From an uncultured Lentisphaeria bacterium (GTDB lineage: Bacteria > Verrucomicrobiota > Lentisphaeria > Victivallales > UBA1829), in NCBI GenBank assembly GCA_949282305.1, contig CASDPB010000126.1, positions 53,216 to 117,215 on the forward strand: DNA of 64,000 nt, read 5' to 3'. Shown piece by piece: positions 16,041 through 25,004 of the stretch (positions within the stretch are counted from its first letter, which is position 1; each line of letters opens with the position of its first letter). Both the position numbers and the translations under genes were made by a program. A model generated the notes under the pieces. The model was given only the letters and a program-made list of their open reading frames with translations. It did no database searches and was not told the origin of the DNA.

Positions 16041-19000
16041 TTTTCCTGCCGGGAGTTCTGAACCTGTGCTGCGATCTTGTCCGCTTCGGCGCGCAGCGCG
16101 ACAAGATCCAGTTTGCCGCTGCCGAGCATCGGGATGGCGTCAATCCTGTAAAAGTTTGATATTTTCGGAATCCAGAGATTTGTAATCCTGCGTACCCGCA
16201 TTTCCTCAATGATCTTTTCCGGGGGGAGCGGCAGTTTCGTGTAGAGCACGATCAGCGCTTCGCCTTTCTGCGGGTCGGGGATGCTGCTGACTGCGGCGAT
16301 TTTCTCATCCGTTCCGATGATTTCGTTGATTGCACACTCCACCAGTTCGTGGGGAACCATTTCACCGCCGATTTTGCTGAAGCGGGAAATTCTGCCGCAC
16401 AGCGTGATGTATCCGTCGCCGTCGATGCGCGCAATGTCGCCGGTGTTGTACCAGCCGTCCTGAATCGCTTCCGCCGTCAGTTCCGGTTCTCCGAGGTATC
16501 CCTGCATGACGTTCGGACCTTTGACGACCAGCAGTCCTTCAGTATCCTGCGGCAGCGGTTTGCGCGTCACCGGATCGACGATTCGTGCGCAGATGCCCGG
16601 CATGGCGGGACCGATGCTGCCTTTTTTGCCGTACTGTTTTCCCAGGTCAAGCACCGAGGAACCGATGTTGATTGCGACGATCGGGGAGAGTTCCGTGCAT
16701 CCGTAGCCTTCAATCAGGACGCGCTCGCCATTGGAAATGTGTTCAAATTTCGCGGATATGTCCGTCCGCAGTTTCTCCGCGCCTGCGATGGCGAGACGCA
16801 GGGACTTGAACTGTTCCGGTCTGCATTTCCGCATATAGTTCTGCATGAAAGTCGGCGTTGCCAGCAGAATGGTCAACTGATGTTTTTCCACTGCCTTTCC
16901 CACCGCCTCGCTGTCGAGCGGGCTCGTGACGTAGACAACTTTGCAGCCGATCATCAGGGGCAGCCAGAAACAGGTGTTGAGCCCGAATGCGTGGAACAGA
17001 GGCAGACTTCCCAGGATGGAGTCGTTGTCCGTCCAGTTCATGACTTTCAGGAAGGAATGGATGTCGCTGTTGAAGTTGTGGTGCGAAAGCATGACTCCCT
17101 TCGGGATTCCCGTGGAACCGCTGGAAAACAGAACGGCGGCGGTCCGCATGACATCACGGTGGCTGACGGGCGAAAGGATGTTCATGAACTCCTGATGCGG
17201 AAGCAGCGCCGCCGCCAGAGTCATCAGAATCTTTTCCCCGCGTGTGACTTCCGCCGCGATGTCCTCCAGAAACACCATCTCCGGAAGCGGTTCCATTTTG
17301 ATCTTTGAAAGAAATTTCCTGCTGGTGAGAATATGAGTGATGGATGCCTTGTCAATGGCGCTGAGCATTGCGTCGCGCGATGCCGTGAAGTTCATCATCG
17401 CGGGAACCTTGTCCGCCATCATGACCGCGACGGTCGCGATTGCCGCCGCGGTGCAGTTCGGCATCATCACGCCGACATATTCACAGTCGGGCGCGACGAG
17501 CCTGCGGATTTTGCGGCTGAGGATTGCGGAACGCACGTAGAACTGGAACGCGGTCGTTTCGCCTCCTCCGTAGTCGCAGGCAAGAACCCGGAACGGAGTC
17601 AGTTTCGCATGTTTGGCGATCTGATAGTGCAGGGGACGTTCCGACGGGCGCGGCATCATATCGGTATCCGCCGCAAGCTCGGAAATGGTCTGGCGCAGTT
17701 CATAGGCGGTGATTCCGTGCGGAACCGGTCTGCCGAAAGAGACTGTGACCGGATGCGGAATTTCCTTCGGAAAACGGAATTTGAGTCTGCCATAGCAGTA
17801 ACTGAAAATACTGCCCCATATCATGCCGATGCGAACCGGAATCACGGGAACGTGGACATCATCCGGGAGCATTGCCTTGAACCCGCTCCGGAACTCGTCC
17901 ATGATGCCGTTTCTCGTGATCTTGCCTTCCGGGAACACGCATACAATATCTCCCTGCCGCAGGGCGTCCTTGACGTTTTCAATCATATTGCTCATGCTTT
18001 TGATGCGGTTCAGGCGCGGAACCTCGATGAACCCGGCAAAGCGGACAAACGGATTCAGCAGAGGGATCTGATAGTAATCCTCGTGCATCAGGAACCGGAT
18101 GCGCCGCGAAGTGCAGGCGCTGATCATGAAGCCGTCCACGAACGAGGCATGGTTCGACACCAGCAGGGCGGGACCGTGATCGGGTATCCGCTCCTCTCCT
18201 GTGACTTTCAGGTGGTAGAGCGTATGCGTCAGCAGAAAGATGAAACTCCGCACCAGAAAGTCCGGCATGAGCCGCATGATGGCGAACAGAAACACAAGGG
18301 TCATCAGCGAAACCGCCAGAAACAGCGTCGGCGGCGCGAAGGATGGCATGTGACGGACAATTGCGTCCACCCATGCGGGCAGTCCCGGAACATTTGCCGC
18401 CGCGCCTGCAATCAGCAGGAAAACGACGGCGCTGGAAATCAATACGCCGCCGAACGTGAGGACATTGCTGAACGCCAGTGCCGCACCTCGGGACTGCGGC
18501 GAAACCCGCTGCTGGAAATAGGCGCGGAACGGAACGATGAAAAGTCCCCCCGCGATTCCTGCAAGCAGCAGATAAAGCAGCGCCGGGAGATGGAGGAGAA
18601 GCCCGAACTTTTCAAGGACGGGAACGGCGGAACCGGGAAAGTAACCGGCAAGCGGAAGAAACAGCGCAATGCCGAGTCCCCCGAACGGAACGAGCCCGAG
18701 CTCGATCTTGTTGCCGGAGAGCAGACCGGCGAGATAACAGCCCAGTCCCATGCCGAGAGCGGGTGCGAGCAGAAGCGCACTCAGTTCCATCGGGGTGGAA
18801 TTCAGCGTGAACTTCGCAAAAATAATGATCAGAGTTTGAATCGCGACACCGATGGATACGAAAAAGGTGTCGCCGAGGGCGGAAATGAAAATCCCGCGGT
18901 TTTCCGTGACGGCTTTCCAGCCTGCCCGGATGCTTTTCAGAATGCTCTGCTTTTTCCTGTTTTCCTGTGGAGGCACGGGCAGAACCGGAAGTGAAACGAA

Positions 19001-19567
19001 GAATCCGAGAACCGAAAAGAGGCACATCAGTTCCCCGCAGACCGTCAGGTCTTTTTTGAACACTGCCCACAGAAGCGGCGCACTGCCCGCGCCGATGATT
19101 GCCGCTATGAAGGTGAACATTCCGACATAGCCGTTGGCGCGCGAAAGTTCATGTTCCGGAAACGTTTCGGGAAGAATGCCGTTGAATGCCGGGCTGAAAA
19201 AGGAAGATTGCGCCGTCATCAGGAACATGACCGCCATCAGCGGCAGAATTCCCCAGTCTTCCGTATGGGCAAAGCAGACCGTGCCGAGGAGCATGACCGC
19301 AAATTCCGCCACTTTTGCAAGGATCAGAATACTGCGCTTGGGCATTTTGTCGGAAAGATCGCCCGCGGGACCGCCCAGAAGGAGGAACGGCAGGACATAA
19401 GCCGCGGTCAGGACAAACAGAAATGCCGAGTTCTGGAAATAATCGACATTGTTCCCGAATACGGCGAGCACAACGAACATCTTGTATGCGTTGTCATTGA
19501 ATACGCCGAAGAACTGTGACAACAGCAAAGGTGTGATTCTTCGCCGGAAACTCGCATTCAGGTGCAT
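16022..19567 (-). CDS. LplT-PlsC-Aas fusion: lysophospholipid transporter / acyltransferase / acyl-ACP synthetase
   Basis: An 1181-aa inner-membrane protein joining three functions for lysophospholipid repair. Residues ~1-425 are an MFS transporter (LplT-like; starts LLLSQFFGVFNDNAYKMF). About 440-640 is a PlsC acyltransferase with NHASFVD (the NHX4D box) near 470 and CVFPEGKITR. About 680-1170 is an AMP-binding acyl-ligase with the P-loop SSGSTGIPKGVML near 812, YGCTEL, and YNTGDIARIDGDGY. In E. coli lplT and aas are separate genes. GGAAAGG precedes the ATG. Last gene of the leftward operon starting at 24093. Confidence 0.9.
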   Translation of the reverse strand: MHLNASFRRRITPLLLSQFFGVFNDNAYKMFVVLAVFGNNVDYFQNSAFLFVLTAAYVLPFLLLGGPAGDLSDKMPKRSILILAKVAEFAVMLLGTVCFAHTEDWGILPLMAVMFLMTAQSSFFSPAFNGILPETFPEHELSRANGYVGMFTFIAAIIGAGSAPLLWAVFKKDLTVCGELMCLFSVLGFFVSLPVLPVPPQENRKKQSILKSIRAGWKAVTENRGIFISALGDTFFVSIGVAIQTLIIIFAKFTLNSTPMELSALLLAPALGMGLGCYLAGLLSGNKIELGLVPFGGLGIALFLPLAGYFPGSAVPVLEKFGLLLHLPALLYLLLAGIAGGLFIVPFRAYFQQRVSPQSRGAALAFSNVLTFGGVLISSAVVFLLIAGAAANVPGLPAWVDAIVRHMPSFAPPTLFLAVSLMTLVFLFAIMRLMPDFLVRSFIFLLTHTLYHLKVTGEERIPDHGPALLVSNHASFVDGFMISACTSRRIRFLMHEDYYQIPLLNPFVRFAGFIEVPRLNRIKSMSNMIENVKDALRQGDIVCVFPEGKITRNGIMDEFRSGFKAMLPDDVHVPVIPVRIGMIWGSIFSYCYGRLKFRFPKEIPHPVTVSFGRPVPHGITAYELRQTISELAADTDMMPRPSERPLHYQIAKHAKLTPFRVLACDYGGGETTAFQFYVRSAILSRKIRRLVAPDCEYVGVMMPNCTAAAIATVAVMMADKVPAMMNFTASRDAMLSAIDKASITHILTSRKFLSKIKMEPLPEMVFLEDIAAEVTRGEKILMTLAAALLPHQEFMNILSPVSHRDVMRTAAVLFSSGSTGIPKGVMLSHHNFNSDIHSFLKVMNWTDNDSILGSLPLFHAFGLNTCFWLPLMIGCKVVYVTSPLDSEAVGKAVEKHQLTILLATPTFMQNYMRKCRPEQFKSLRLAIAGAEKLRTDISAKFEHISNGERVLIEGYGCTELSPIVAINIGSSVLDLGKQYGKKGSIGPAMPGICARIVDPVTRKPLPQDTEGLLVVKGPNVMQGYLGEPELTAEAIQDGWYNTGDIARIDGDGYITLCGRISRFSKIGGEMVPHELVECAINEIIGTDEKIAAVSSIPDPQKGEALIVLYTKLPLPPEKIIEEMRVRRITNLWIPKISNFYRIDAIPMLGSGKLDLVALRAEADKIAAQVQNSRQENQRTGV

Positions 19568-19588
19568 GAGAACCTTTCCGGCGGCGGA

Positions 19589-20107
19589 TTAGCGTTTGAC
19601 CGGAATCAGAAGTTTTTGTCCGATCCGGATATTGTCGCTGGAAAGCCGGTTGGCTGTTTTGATATCCGATATCGTGACTCCATACGCTTTGGAGAGGGCG
19701 GAAAGCGTTGTTCCGGGTTCCACGGTATGTTCAATGAATTCCCCCTGCAGAGTTTCCTGCGACTGTGCTGCGGGAGCTGGCTGACTGGAGAGTCTGTCCG
19801 CCAGCCTGTTCAGCTGCGCCTTGCGGGTTTCCGCATCCGCGGCAATCTGCTTTTTCAGCGCTTCGAGTTCCCTGTCCGTATTCTGCGCCTTGGCGGTGAG
19901 GACATTGACCTGTTTTTTCAGATCGTCCACGTTTGCCAGCAGCTTTGCGTTGTCGTCCTGCATGAGCTTTACCTGCTGGATCAGAGAACCTACAAGTTCT
20001 TCATAATAACGGACGGCTTCCTGAGTTGATTTGAATGTCGTCCGGTTTTGTGCGTGAACACCTGCCGCCGTCAGGAAGATTGCGAGTGCAAAAATAAAAT
20101 GTTTCAT
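19589..20107 (-). CDS. Exported coiled-coil protein with C-terminal LysM domain
   Basis: A 172-aa protein. A signal peptide spans residues 1-19 (cleavage likely after VHA). Residues ~28-105 are heptad-rich and probably coiled coil. The C-terminal ~45 residues form one LysM peptidoglycan-binding domain (EHTVEPGTTLSALSKAYG, ISDIKTANRL, IRIGQKLLIP). Likely a periplasmic cell-wall-associated protein; partner unknown. It sits between mtnA (16-nt gap) and the LplT-PlsC-Aas gene (21-nt gap), in one operon. Confidence 0.88.
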   Translation of the reverse strand: MKHFIFALAIFLTAAGVHAQNRTTFKSTQEAVRYYEELVGSLIQQVKLMQDDNAKLLANVDDLKKQVNVLTAKAQNTDRELEALKKQIAADAETRKAQLNRLADRLSSQPAPAAQSQETLQGEFIEHTVEPGTTLSALSKAYGVTISDIKTANRLSSDNIRIGQKLLIPVKR

Positions 20108-20123
20108 GTGAGGCCTCCTTCGT

Positions 20124-21239
20124 TTATTGATTCAGATTTTTTGTTTTTTCTGTGAAGAGTGCAAAATTTTCAGCAAACGGCGGATGAACGATTCCGCGGT
20201 CCGTGATGAAGGCGCGGATCAGACTGTGAGGCGTGACGTCGAACGCCGGATTGTATGTTTTGACGCCTTCCGGCGCGGTTGCTCCGCATGGCATTCCGGT
20301 GATTTCCGTGGAATCGCGTTGTTCAATCGGAATATCTTCGCCGCTTTTCAGGGACAGGTCGAATGTGGAATAAGGTGCCGCCACATAAAAAGGAATCCGG
20401 TGCCAATGTGCCAGAACCGCCACGCCGTAGGTCCCGATTTTATTGGCGGCGTCTCCGTTGGATGCGATCCGGTCCGCGCCGACAATCACTGCCTGAATCC
20501 TGCCTTCGCGCATGACCTGTGCCGCCATATTGTCGCAAATCGTCGTGACATCCGCCCCGGCGCGCATCAGTTCCCAGGCCGTCAGGCGCGAACCTTGAAG
20601 CAGGGGGCGTGTTTCATCGGAATAAACCTTGAGCTTCATTCCTTTCCGCATTGCGGCGTAAATCGGGGCAAGTGCAGTGCCGTTGCCGCCCGCTGCCAGC
20701 GCTCCCGCATTGCAATGGGTGAGAATCCCCATTCCGTCCGCAAGCAGGGTGGAACCGTATTCGCCGATCCTGTCGCAGAGTTCAATGTCTTCCCGCAGGA
20801 TTGCCAGCGCCTCTTTCAGGAGTTCCTTCTTCAATTCTGCAACGGGAAGCGTTTTCCTTTCTTCCAGATGTTTCAGGCATCGGTTCAGAGCCCAGGAGAG
20901 ATTGACGGCGGTAGGGCGTGAGGAGTTGAGGCAATCCGCCTGTTTCCGCAGTTGACTCAGGAATTCTCCGGTGCTGTCCGTCTGGATATGCCATCCGGAA
21001 GCGGCGAGCGCGAGTCCGGCGGCGCATCCGATTGCGGGTGCTCCGCGCACGGCAAGCGTTCTGACCGCATCACAGGCGTCCTTGACAGTATCAATACACA
21101 AATAGACTAGTCTGCCGGGGAGTTCCCGCTGATCTATGATTCTCAGCTTGCCCCCGGTCAGTTTCACCTGATCCGTCCATTGAAAATGACAGGAACCGTC
21201 CGGAGCGAGCCATGAAACGGTGTCGATGACGTTATTCAT
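20124..21239 (-). CDS. mtnA: S-methyl-5-thioribose-1-phosphate isomerase
   Basis: A 371-aa enzyme of methionine salvage converting methylthioribose 1-phosphate to the ribulose form. Family features: TLAVRGAPAIGCAAG near 60, GILTHCNAGALAAGGNGTAL near 160 (catalytic Cys), IVGADRIASNGDAANKIGT near 245 (catalytic Asp), and PFYVAAPYSTFD. The ATG at 21239 overlaps the previous gene's stop, with GGAGGAAG directly upstream. Other salvage genes are not in the window, so a related aldose isomerase role is a minor alternative. Confidence 0.93.
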   Translation of the reverse strand: MNNVIDTVSWLAPDGSCHFQWTDQVKLTGGKLRIIDQRELPGRLVYLCIDTVKDACDAVRTLAVRGAPAIGCAAGLALAASGWHIQTDSTGEFLSQLRKQADCLNSSRPTAVNLSWALNRCLKHLEERKTLPVAELKKELLKEALAILREDIELCDRIGEYGSTLLADGMGILTHCNAGALAAGGNGTALAPIYAAMRKGMKLKVYSDETRPLLQGSRLTAWELMRAGADVTTICDNMAAQVMREGRIQAVIVGADRIASNGDAANKIGTYGVAVLAHWHRIPFYVAAPYSTFDLSLKSGEDIPIEQRDSTEITGMPCGATAPEGVKTYNPAFDVTPHSLIRAFITDRGIVHPPFAENFALFTEKTKNLNQ

Positions 21240-22212
21240 CTTCCTCCGCCTCCGCCTGGTCAAGAATGCTCTTGCCTTCAGTGATATCCGTCACATTTTC
21301 CTCCATCGCAGTCCGGATGAAAGGCAGTTCCTTGATTTCCTCATAATCCAGATCGCGGCGTGCCGTGCGGCCGCCATCTACGATGACGGTTCCGAGTTCT
21401 TTGTTCACCACCAGCCTCGGCGTTGTATCCGTCTTGATCCTGACATCCCGTTTTTCAAGTTTTCCATTGGTGTCAAACTGATAATAAATATAGACTTTCG
21501 GGCTTGCTGCCGCAATGATGTTGAGCCGGCTCATATCGTCCACCGCACAATAAGGCGCCAGATTTTTTCCGAGATCCAGTGCAATCTTCCGAACCATATA
21601 GACCCGTTCCTCGTCTTCAATCATCAAGGCGTGGAAAAAGGCGCGTCCGGTGTTGTAGGTGAGAATGCTGTATTTTCTTGTTTCGATTTTGTCATTCTGC
21701 TGATTCCGGCTTTTGTCTGCGAATTTCGGAACCCCGACTACGGATTCCCACTGCGTCAGCCCTTTGACGACTGTGAAATGGACTTGTTTGGAGCCGTATT
21801 CCGCTTTCAGCTGCGGATGGGAGAGAATCGCACGGATGGAATAATGTCCGAGCTGTTTCACGTTGTAATAATGCGAGACGTTGAATGTGAAAGTGCGCGA
21901 TGCGCCGGGCTGGAGAATCACGCCGCGCATCGTCGGGTATTCATTGCCCAGAAGCTGGGCATACTGATCGCGGCCCGGTGAATTGATCTCGAAGCGGAGA
22001 CGTCCCCGCAGTCCTTCGTTCTCTCCGAATGCAAGCGGGTGTCCGCTGTAGTTGCGCATCGTGACCCGCAGGTAGACCGGTTCATACTGAAGATAGTTCA
22101 ACTGTGAAATTTCCACACTCAAGGCAACCTGGGCGGAAGCATTGAATGAAAGCAGGGAAAAAACTGCCGACAGAAAAATCGCGGATACGGCTGCTGCCCG
22201 GAATGATCTCAT
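21232..22212 (-). CDS. Exported protein of unknown function
   Basis: A 326-aa protein with a signal peptide ending about residue 27 (SFNASA|Q). The first mature ~140 residues look like a beta-sandwich (EISQLNYLQYEPVYLRVTM, LQPGASRTFTFNVSHYYN). The C-terminal part ends in a long acidic tail (DQAEAEEDE). I recognise no family. Its ATG overlaps the GT9 stop (ATGA), with AAGGAG upstream, and it overlaps mtnA downstream, so it is translationally coupled in the envelope operon. Confidence 0.7.
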   Translation of the reverse strand: MRSFRAAAVSAIFLSAVFSLLSFNASAQVALSVEISQLNYLQYEPVYLRVTMRNYSGHPLAFGENEGLRGRLRFEINSPGRDQYAQLLGNEYPTMRGVILQPGASRTFTFNVSHYYNVKQLGHYSIRAILSHPQLKAEYGSKQVHFTVVKGLTQWESVVGVPKFADKSRNQQNDKIETRKYSILTYNTGRAFFHALMIEDEERVYMVRKIALDLGKNLAPYCAVDDMSRLNIIAAASPKVYIYYQFDTNGKLEKRDVRIKTDTTPRLVVNKELGTVIVDGGRTARRDLDYEEIKELPFIRTAMEENVTDITEGKSILDQAEAEEDE

Positions 22213-23279
22213 GAATTTTTACTCCTTCCCGTCAACTCCAAGGCGGAGTCGATTACTTCCCCGGCTGATATGGAACGATGACACAATGTGTTCTGACAAT
22301 ACTTCCTGAAACATTTTATGCAATCCAGCTTCGGCTGAAAAACTTTTTTGACTTTGCAGTACGGTCCCGTCAGCTCCGGATACGTCGGCCCGAAAAACGC
22401 CAGAACCTTTGTTCCCGCCGATGCTGCAATGTGCATGGGACCGCTGTCGTTGCAGATCAGAAGATCCGTCATGCGAATCAGCTCGACAAGTTCGCCCAGG
22501 CTTGTCTTTCCGCAGAGATCCAGAACCTCAATTCCGTTGCCCAGCGATTCCTTCAGCTTCCTCGCGGGTTCTTTCTCCGCGGACGACCCGAGCAGCAGAA
22601 ACGAGACATTGCTTCTCCTTTCCGCAATCCCGCGCATTACTTCCGCAAAAAATTCGGGCGGCCATTGCTTTGTCGCCCATCTGGCACCCGGGGCAACTGC
22701 AATCCATAAAGTTTCAAGGCCGCGTGTGAATCCCTCCTCCGCCAGAAGTCTTTCCGCTTTTTCCTTGTATCCCGGAAGAACCGGAAGCTCAAAATACGGG
22801 TTGACATCTGTCACACCGGGAATCTGCCGGATCATCTCGCAGTTCCTCTCCACAGCATGAAAGACATCTGCGGGAAAGAAAAGTTTCCTGCTGTAAAAAA
22901 GTTTTGCAAGGCTTTCTCTGACGTGATCCGGTCCGTAATACTCCGAAGCCCTTGCGAAACGCGCCACCAGCGCACTCCGCATCAGTCCCTGCAGGTCAAT
23001 GACCGCGTCATATCTGTTTTCCCGTATTTCCTTCCAGAGAAAAAACAGCTCCGGAAAAAACGTGTTCCATTTTCCCAGTTCCTTCCGACGGAAAGGAATC
23101 CGGCGGTGAATTCCGGGCATGTAGTCAAGCAGCTCTTCAAAAGCCGGATTGACAACCCAGTCTATGACTGCTCCGGGATACGCTCTGCGCAACGCGTCCG
23201 CCGCAGGGAAAGCATGAAGAATGTCTCCCAGACTGCTGGGCTTGACGATCAGAAATCTTGTGTTCCGCGGGCTCTGCAC
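22209..23279 (-). CDS. Glycosyltransferase family 9 (heptosyltransferase-like)
   Basis: A 356-aa GT-B enzyme of the ADP-heptose:LPS heptosyltransferase family, probably acting on lipopolysaccharide core. It begins RFLIVKPSSLGDILHAFPA, contains WIAVAPGARWATKQWPPEFF mid-protein, and the donor-binding end TDLLICNDSGPMHIAASAGT with AFFGPTYPELTGPY. A cysteine-rich segment (DCIKCFRKYCQNTLCH) lies near the C-terminus, as in many WaaC/F homologues. I place the start at GTG 23279, four nt after the phosphoesterase stop and just behind GGGAG; longer readings run deep into the previous gene. Confidence 0.88.
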   Translation of the reverse strand: MQSPRNTRFLIVKPSSLGDILHAFPAADALRRAYPGAVIDWVVNPAFEELLDYMPGIHRRIPFRRKELGKWNTFFPELFFLWKEIRENRYDAVIDLQGLMRSALVARFARASEYYGPDHVRESLAKLFYSRKLFFPADVFHAVERNCEMIRQIPGVTDVNPYFELPVLPGYKEKAERLLAEEGFTRGLETLWIAVAPGARWATKQWPPEFFAEVMRGIAERRSNVSFLLLGSSAEKEPARKLKESLGNGIEVLDLCGKTSLGELVELIRMTDLLICNDSGPMHIAASAGTKVLAFFGPTYPELTGPYCKVKKVFQPKLDCIKCFRKYCQNTLCHRSISAGEVIDSALELTGRSKNS

Positions 23280-23283
23280 CGGT

Positions 23284-24093
23284 TCAGCTCCCGCGTTCAA
23301 GGCGCGAGGCAAGTCTTTCCGGAAGCTGGGCTGCAAGAATCTTTTCCTGTGTGGTTCTGATGTCATAAGGCAGACGATACCTTGTGACACGTCTTTCATC
23401 CGAGTCATAAACGGCAAAAGAAGCTCGCGGATCCTTGTTGCGCGGTTGCCCGATACTGCCGACGTTCAGGAGATATTTATAGCCGGTGAGAAGTTCCACG
23501 CCGATGGAATCCGCTTCATCCGGATTGATGACCGCACCATCTTCCGGTCTGGCGATCCACTCCTTGATTTCATCAATCTGGCGCTCCGAATGAAGTGTGA
23601 TCGGCTTTTTGCAGAATCCGACCGGGACATGGGAATGACCGCAGAAACAGACCTGCGTGAACTGATAGGCAAAATTGTCCGCCGCATGATGAACATCAAA
23701 AATGTATCCCCAGGCGTCCGGGCTGTCCAGCGTGGCGTGCACAGCCGTGATGGAGGTGCCCTTGACCGTCAGGCGCATCGGGAGAGCGGAGAGCCAGGCG
23801 CGGTCTTCATAAGTAAGCTGTGCCTTGGTCCAGAGAACCGCGGTTCTGGCATGAGGGTTGAAGCCTTCCATGACTTCATCATTGTTGGAGGCGTATTCGT
23901 CATGATTGCCCTTGACGACGCCTGCCAGAGGAAGAGTGCGGATGATGTCCAGACATTCTTTCGGATTGGCATTGTAACCGACAATATCTCCCAGGCAGAT
24001 ATATTGATCCACTTCGAGCTCTCTGCATTTCTCAAGAACGGTTGTAAAGGCCTCCAGGTTGCCATGAATGTCACTCAATATCGCGTACTTCAT
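23284..24093 (-). CDS. Calcineurin-like metallophosphoesterase
   Basis: A 269-aa two-metal phosphoesterase: SDIHGNLEA (residues 7-15), CLGDIVGYNANP, VKGNHDEY, AVHATLDSP, FCGHSHVP and NVGSIGQPRNKDPRASFAVY supply all metal ligands in order. The arrangement resembles YfcE/ApaH-like phosphodiesterases acting on small phosphoesters; the substrate is not evident. It is the first gene of the leftward operon running to the LplT-PlsC-Aas gene. No signal peptide. Confidence 0.9.
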   Translation of the reverse strand: MKYAILSDIHGNLEAFTTVLEKCRELEVDQYICLGDIVGYNANPKECLDIIRTLPLAGVVKGNHDEYASNNDEVMEGFNPHARTAVLWTKAQLTYEDRAWLSALPMRLTVKGTSITAVHATLDSPDAWGYIFDVHHAADNFAYQFTQVCFCGHSHVPVGFCKKPITLHSERQIDEIKEWIARPEDGAVINPDEADSIGVELLTGYKYLLNVGSIGQPRNKDPRASFAVYDSDERRVTRYRLPYDIRTTQEKILAAQLPERLASRLERGS

Positions 24094-24168
24094 CTCACAT
24101 CTTTCCGTATCTCTGGCTGTTTTAAGATCACTTGATTCATAAAATACATCAACAATATAATGTTATGA

Positions 24169-24196
24169 AATATACCCATGATTTAATAAATCGCAA
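24169..24196 (-). promoter_or_regulatory. Sigma70-like promoter of the phosphoesterase-GT9-mtnA-aas operon
   Basis: On the minus strand TTGCGA (24196-24191), 16-nt spacer, TATATT (24174-24169). The surrounding gap is strongly AT-rich, and a second weaker pair overlaps closer to the gene. Confidence 0.4.
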
Positions 24197-24269
24197 GCGG
24201 GAATCATTTGAATCTGTCTTTTTTTTATTCGACGGCAGGGAGATTGCCGGACCCGTATGCCGGGGAAAT

Positions 24270-24977
24270 TCACTTCAGTCTGCGCAGATACAGGGTTCCG
24301 CGGGAAGAGGTCGCCTCTTCCCCTTGCATGATTCCGATGATCATCATTTCCGAACCGTCGTTTTTGAGAAAAATATCGCCGGACGCAGCGGATGACGCCG
24401 CTTCTCCGGTGCTTTCCCAGCCGTCTGTCTGCAGTGCTTTTACCAGATCCGGCAGGACTGCCTGTTTGTCATAAGGACTTTTGAATGTGCCGTAAACAGA
24501 TTTTCTTGCCGGGAATTTCATAACTGTCACGGGAACCGCTCCGGGAGGAAGCGGCAGCTCAGAGGGCCACGGAACCGAGGTGTTGAGATTTGCCTTCGGT
24601 ATGTCCATTGTAAATTGGACAATGGTGTCCTTCCCGTCGAATCCGACCAGAAAGATTCTTCTGCGGAATCCGTTCTCCAGGGGAATCTCAAACAGAACGG
24701 AATTGGAGTTCACCGCCATCGGAGCATTGGGGTATTTCCGCCGCAGCAGTTGCAGAGCATCTTTCAAAGTACGGTCCACAAGCGCCACTCCCATTTCCAT
24801 GTGACGCCCGTTGATAATGACTTCCTCCTGCCAGAGCCTCTGCGATTCCAGGATGTCCGCTGCCTTGTTTCCTCCCGAGGCAATGGTGCCCCCCCGGAAC
24901 GGCCATAATGAGAACACATCCGCATGAAGGGAAGAAAAAGACAATAGTAAAATGATTGACAAGATACAAAACCGCAT
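24270..24977 (-). CDS. Exported protein of unknown function, last gene of the ABC-2 module
   Basis: A 235-aa protein with a signal peptide (hydrophobic core ILLLSFSSLHA, cleavage about residue 19). The mature part has alternating strands and helices (VIINGRHMEMGVALVDRTL, PPGAVPVTVMKFPARKS, NDGSEMMIIGIMQGEE), suggesting a compact periplasmic domain. No family recognised. It follows the second permease by 27 nt and is likely co-transcribed with the ABC-2 genes. Confidence 0.65.
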   Translation of the reverse strand: MRFCILSIILLLSFSSLHADVFSLWPFRGGTIASGGNKAADILESQRLWQEEVIINGRHMEMGVALVDRTLKDALQLLRRKYPNAPMAVNSNSVLFEIPLENGFRRRIFLVGFDGKDTIVQFTMDIPKANLNTSVPWPSELPLPPGAVPVTVMKFPARKSVYGTFKSPYDKQAVLPDLVKALQTDGWESTGEAASSAASGDIFLKNDGSEMMIIGIMQGEEATSSRGTLYLRRLK

Positions 24978-25004
24978 GGCAGCCGTCCTTTTGTTAACAC
25001 TGAA

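Noticed and set aside
17333..18994. 553-codon plus-strand open frame
   Set aside because: Lies wholly antisense to the LplT-PlsC-Aas gene, whose motifs are clear; the product is rich in R, H and E as expected of a shadow in GC-rich coding DNA.
23284..23417. Longer N-terminus for the GT9 protein
   Set aside because: It would overlap the phosphoesterase gene by 130 nt, whereas a GTG with GGGAG fits just after that gene's stop and matches the usual start of the family.
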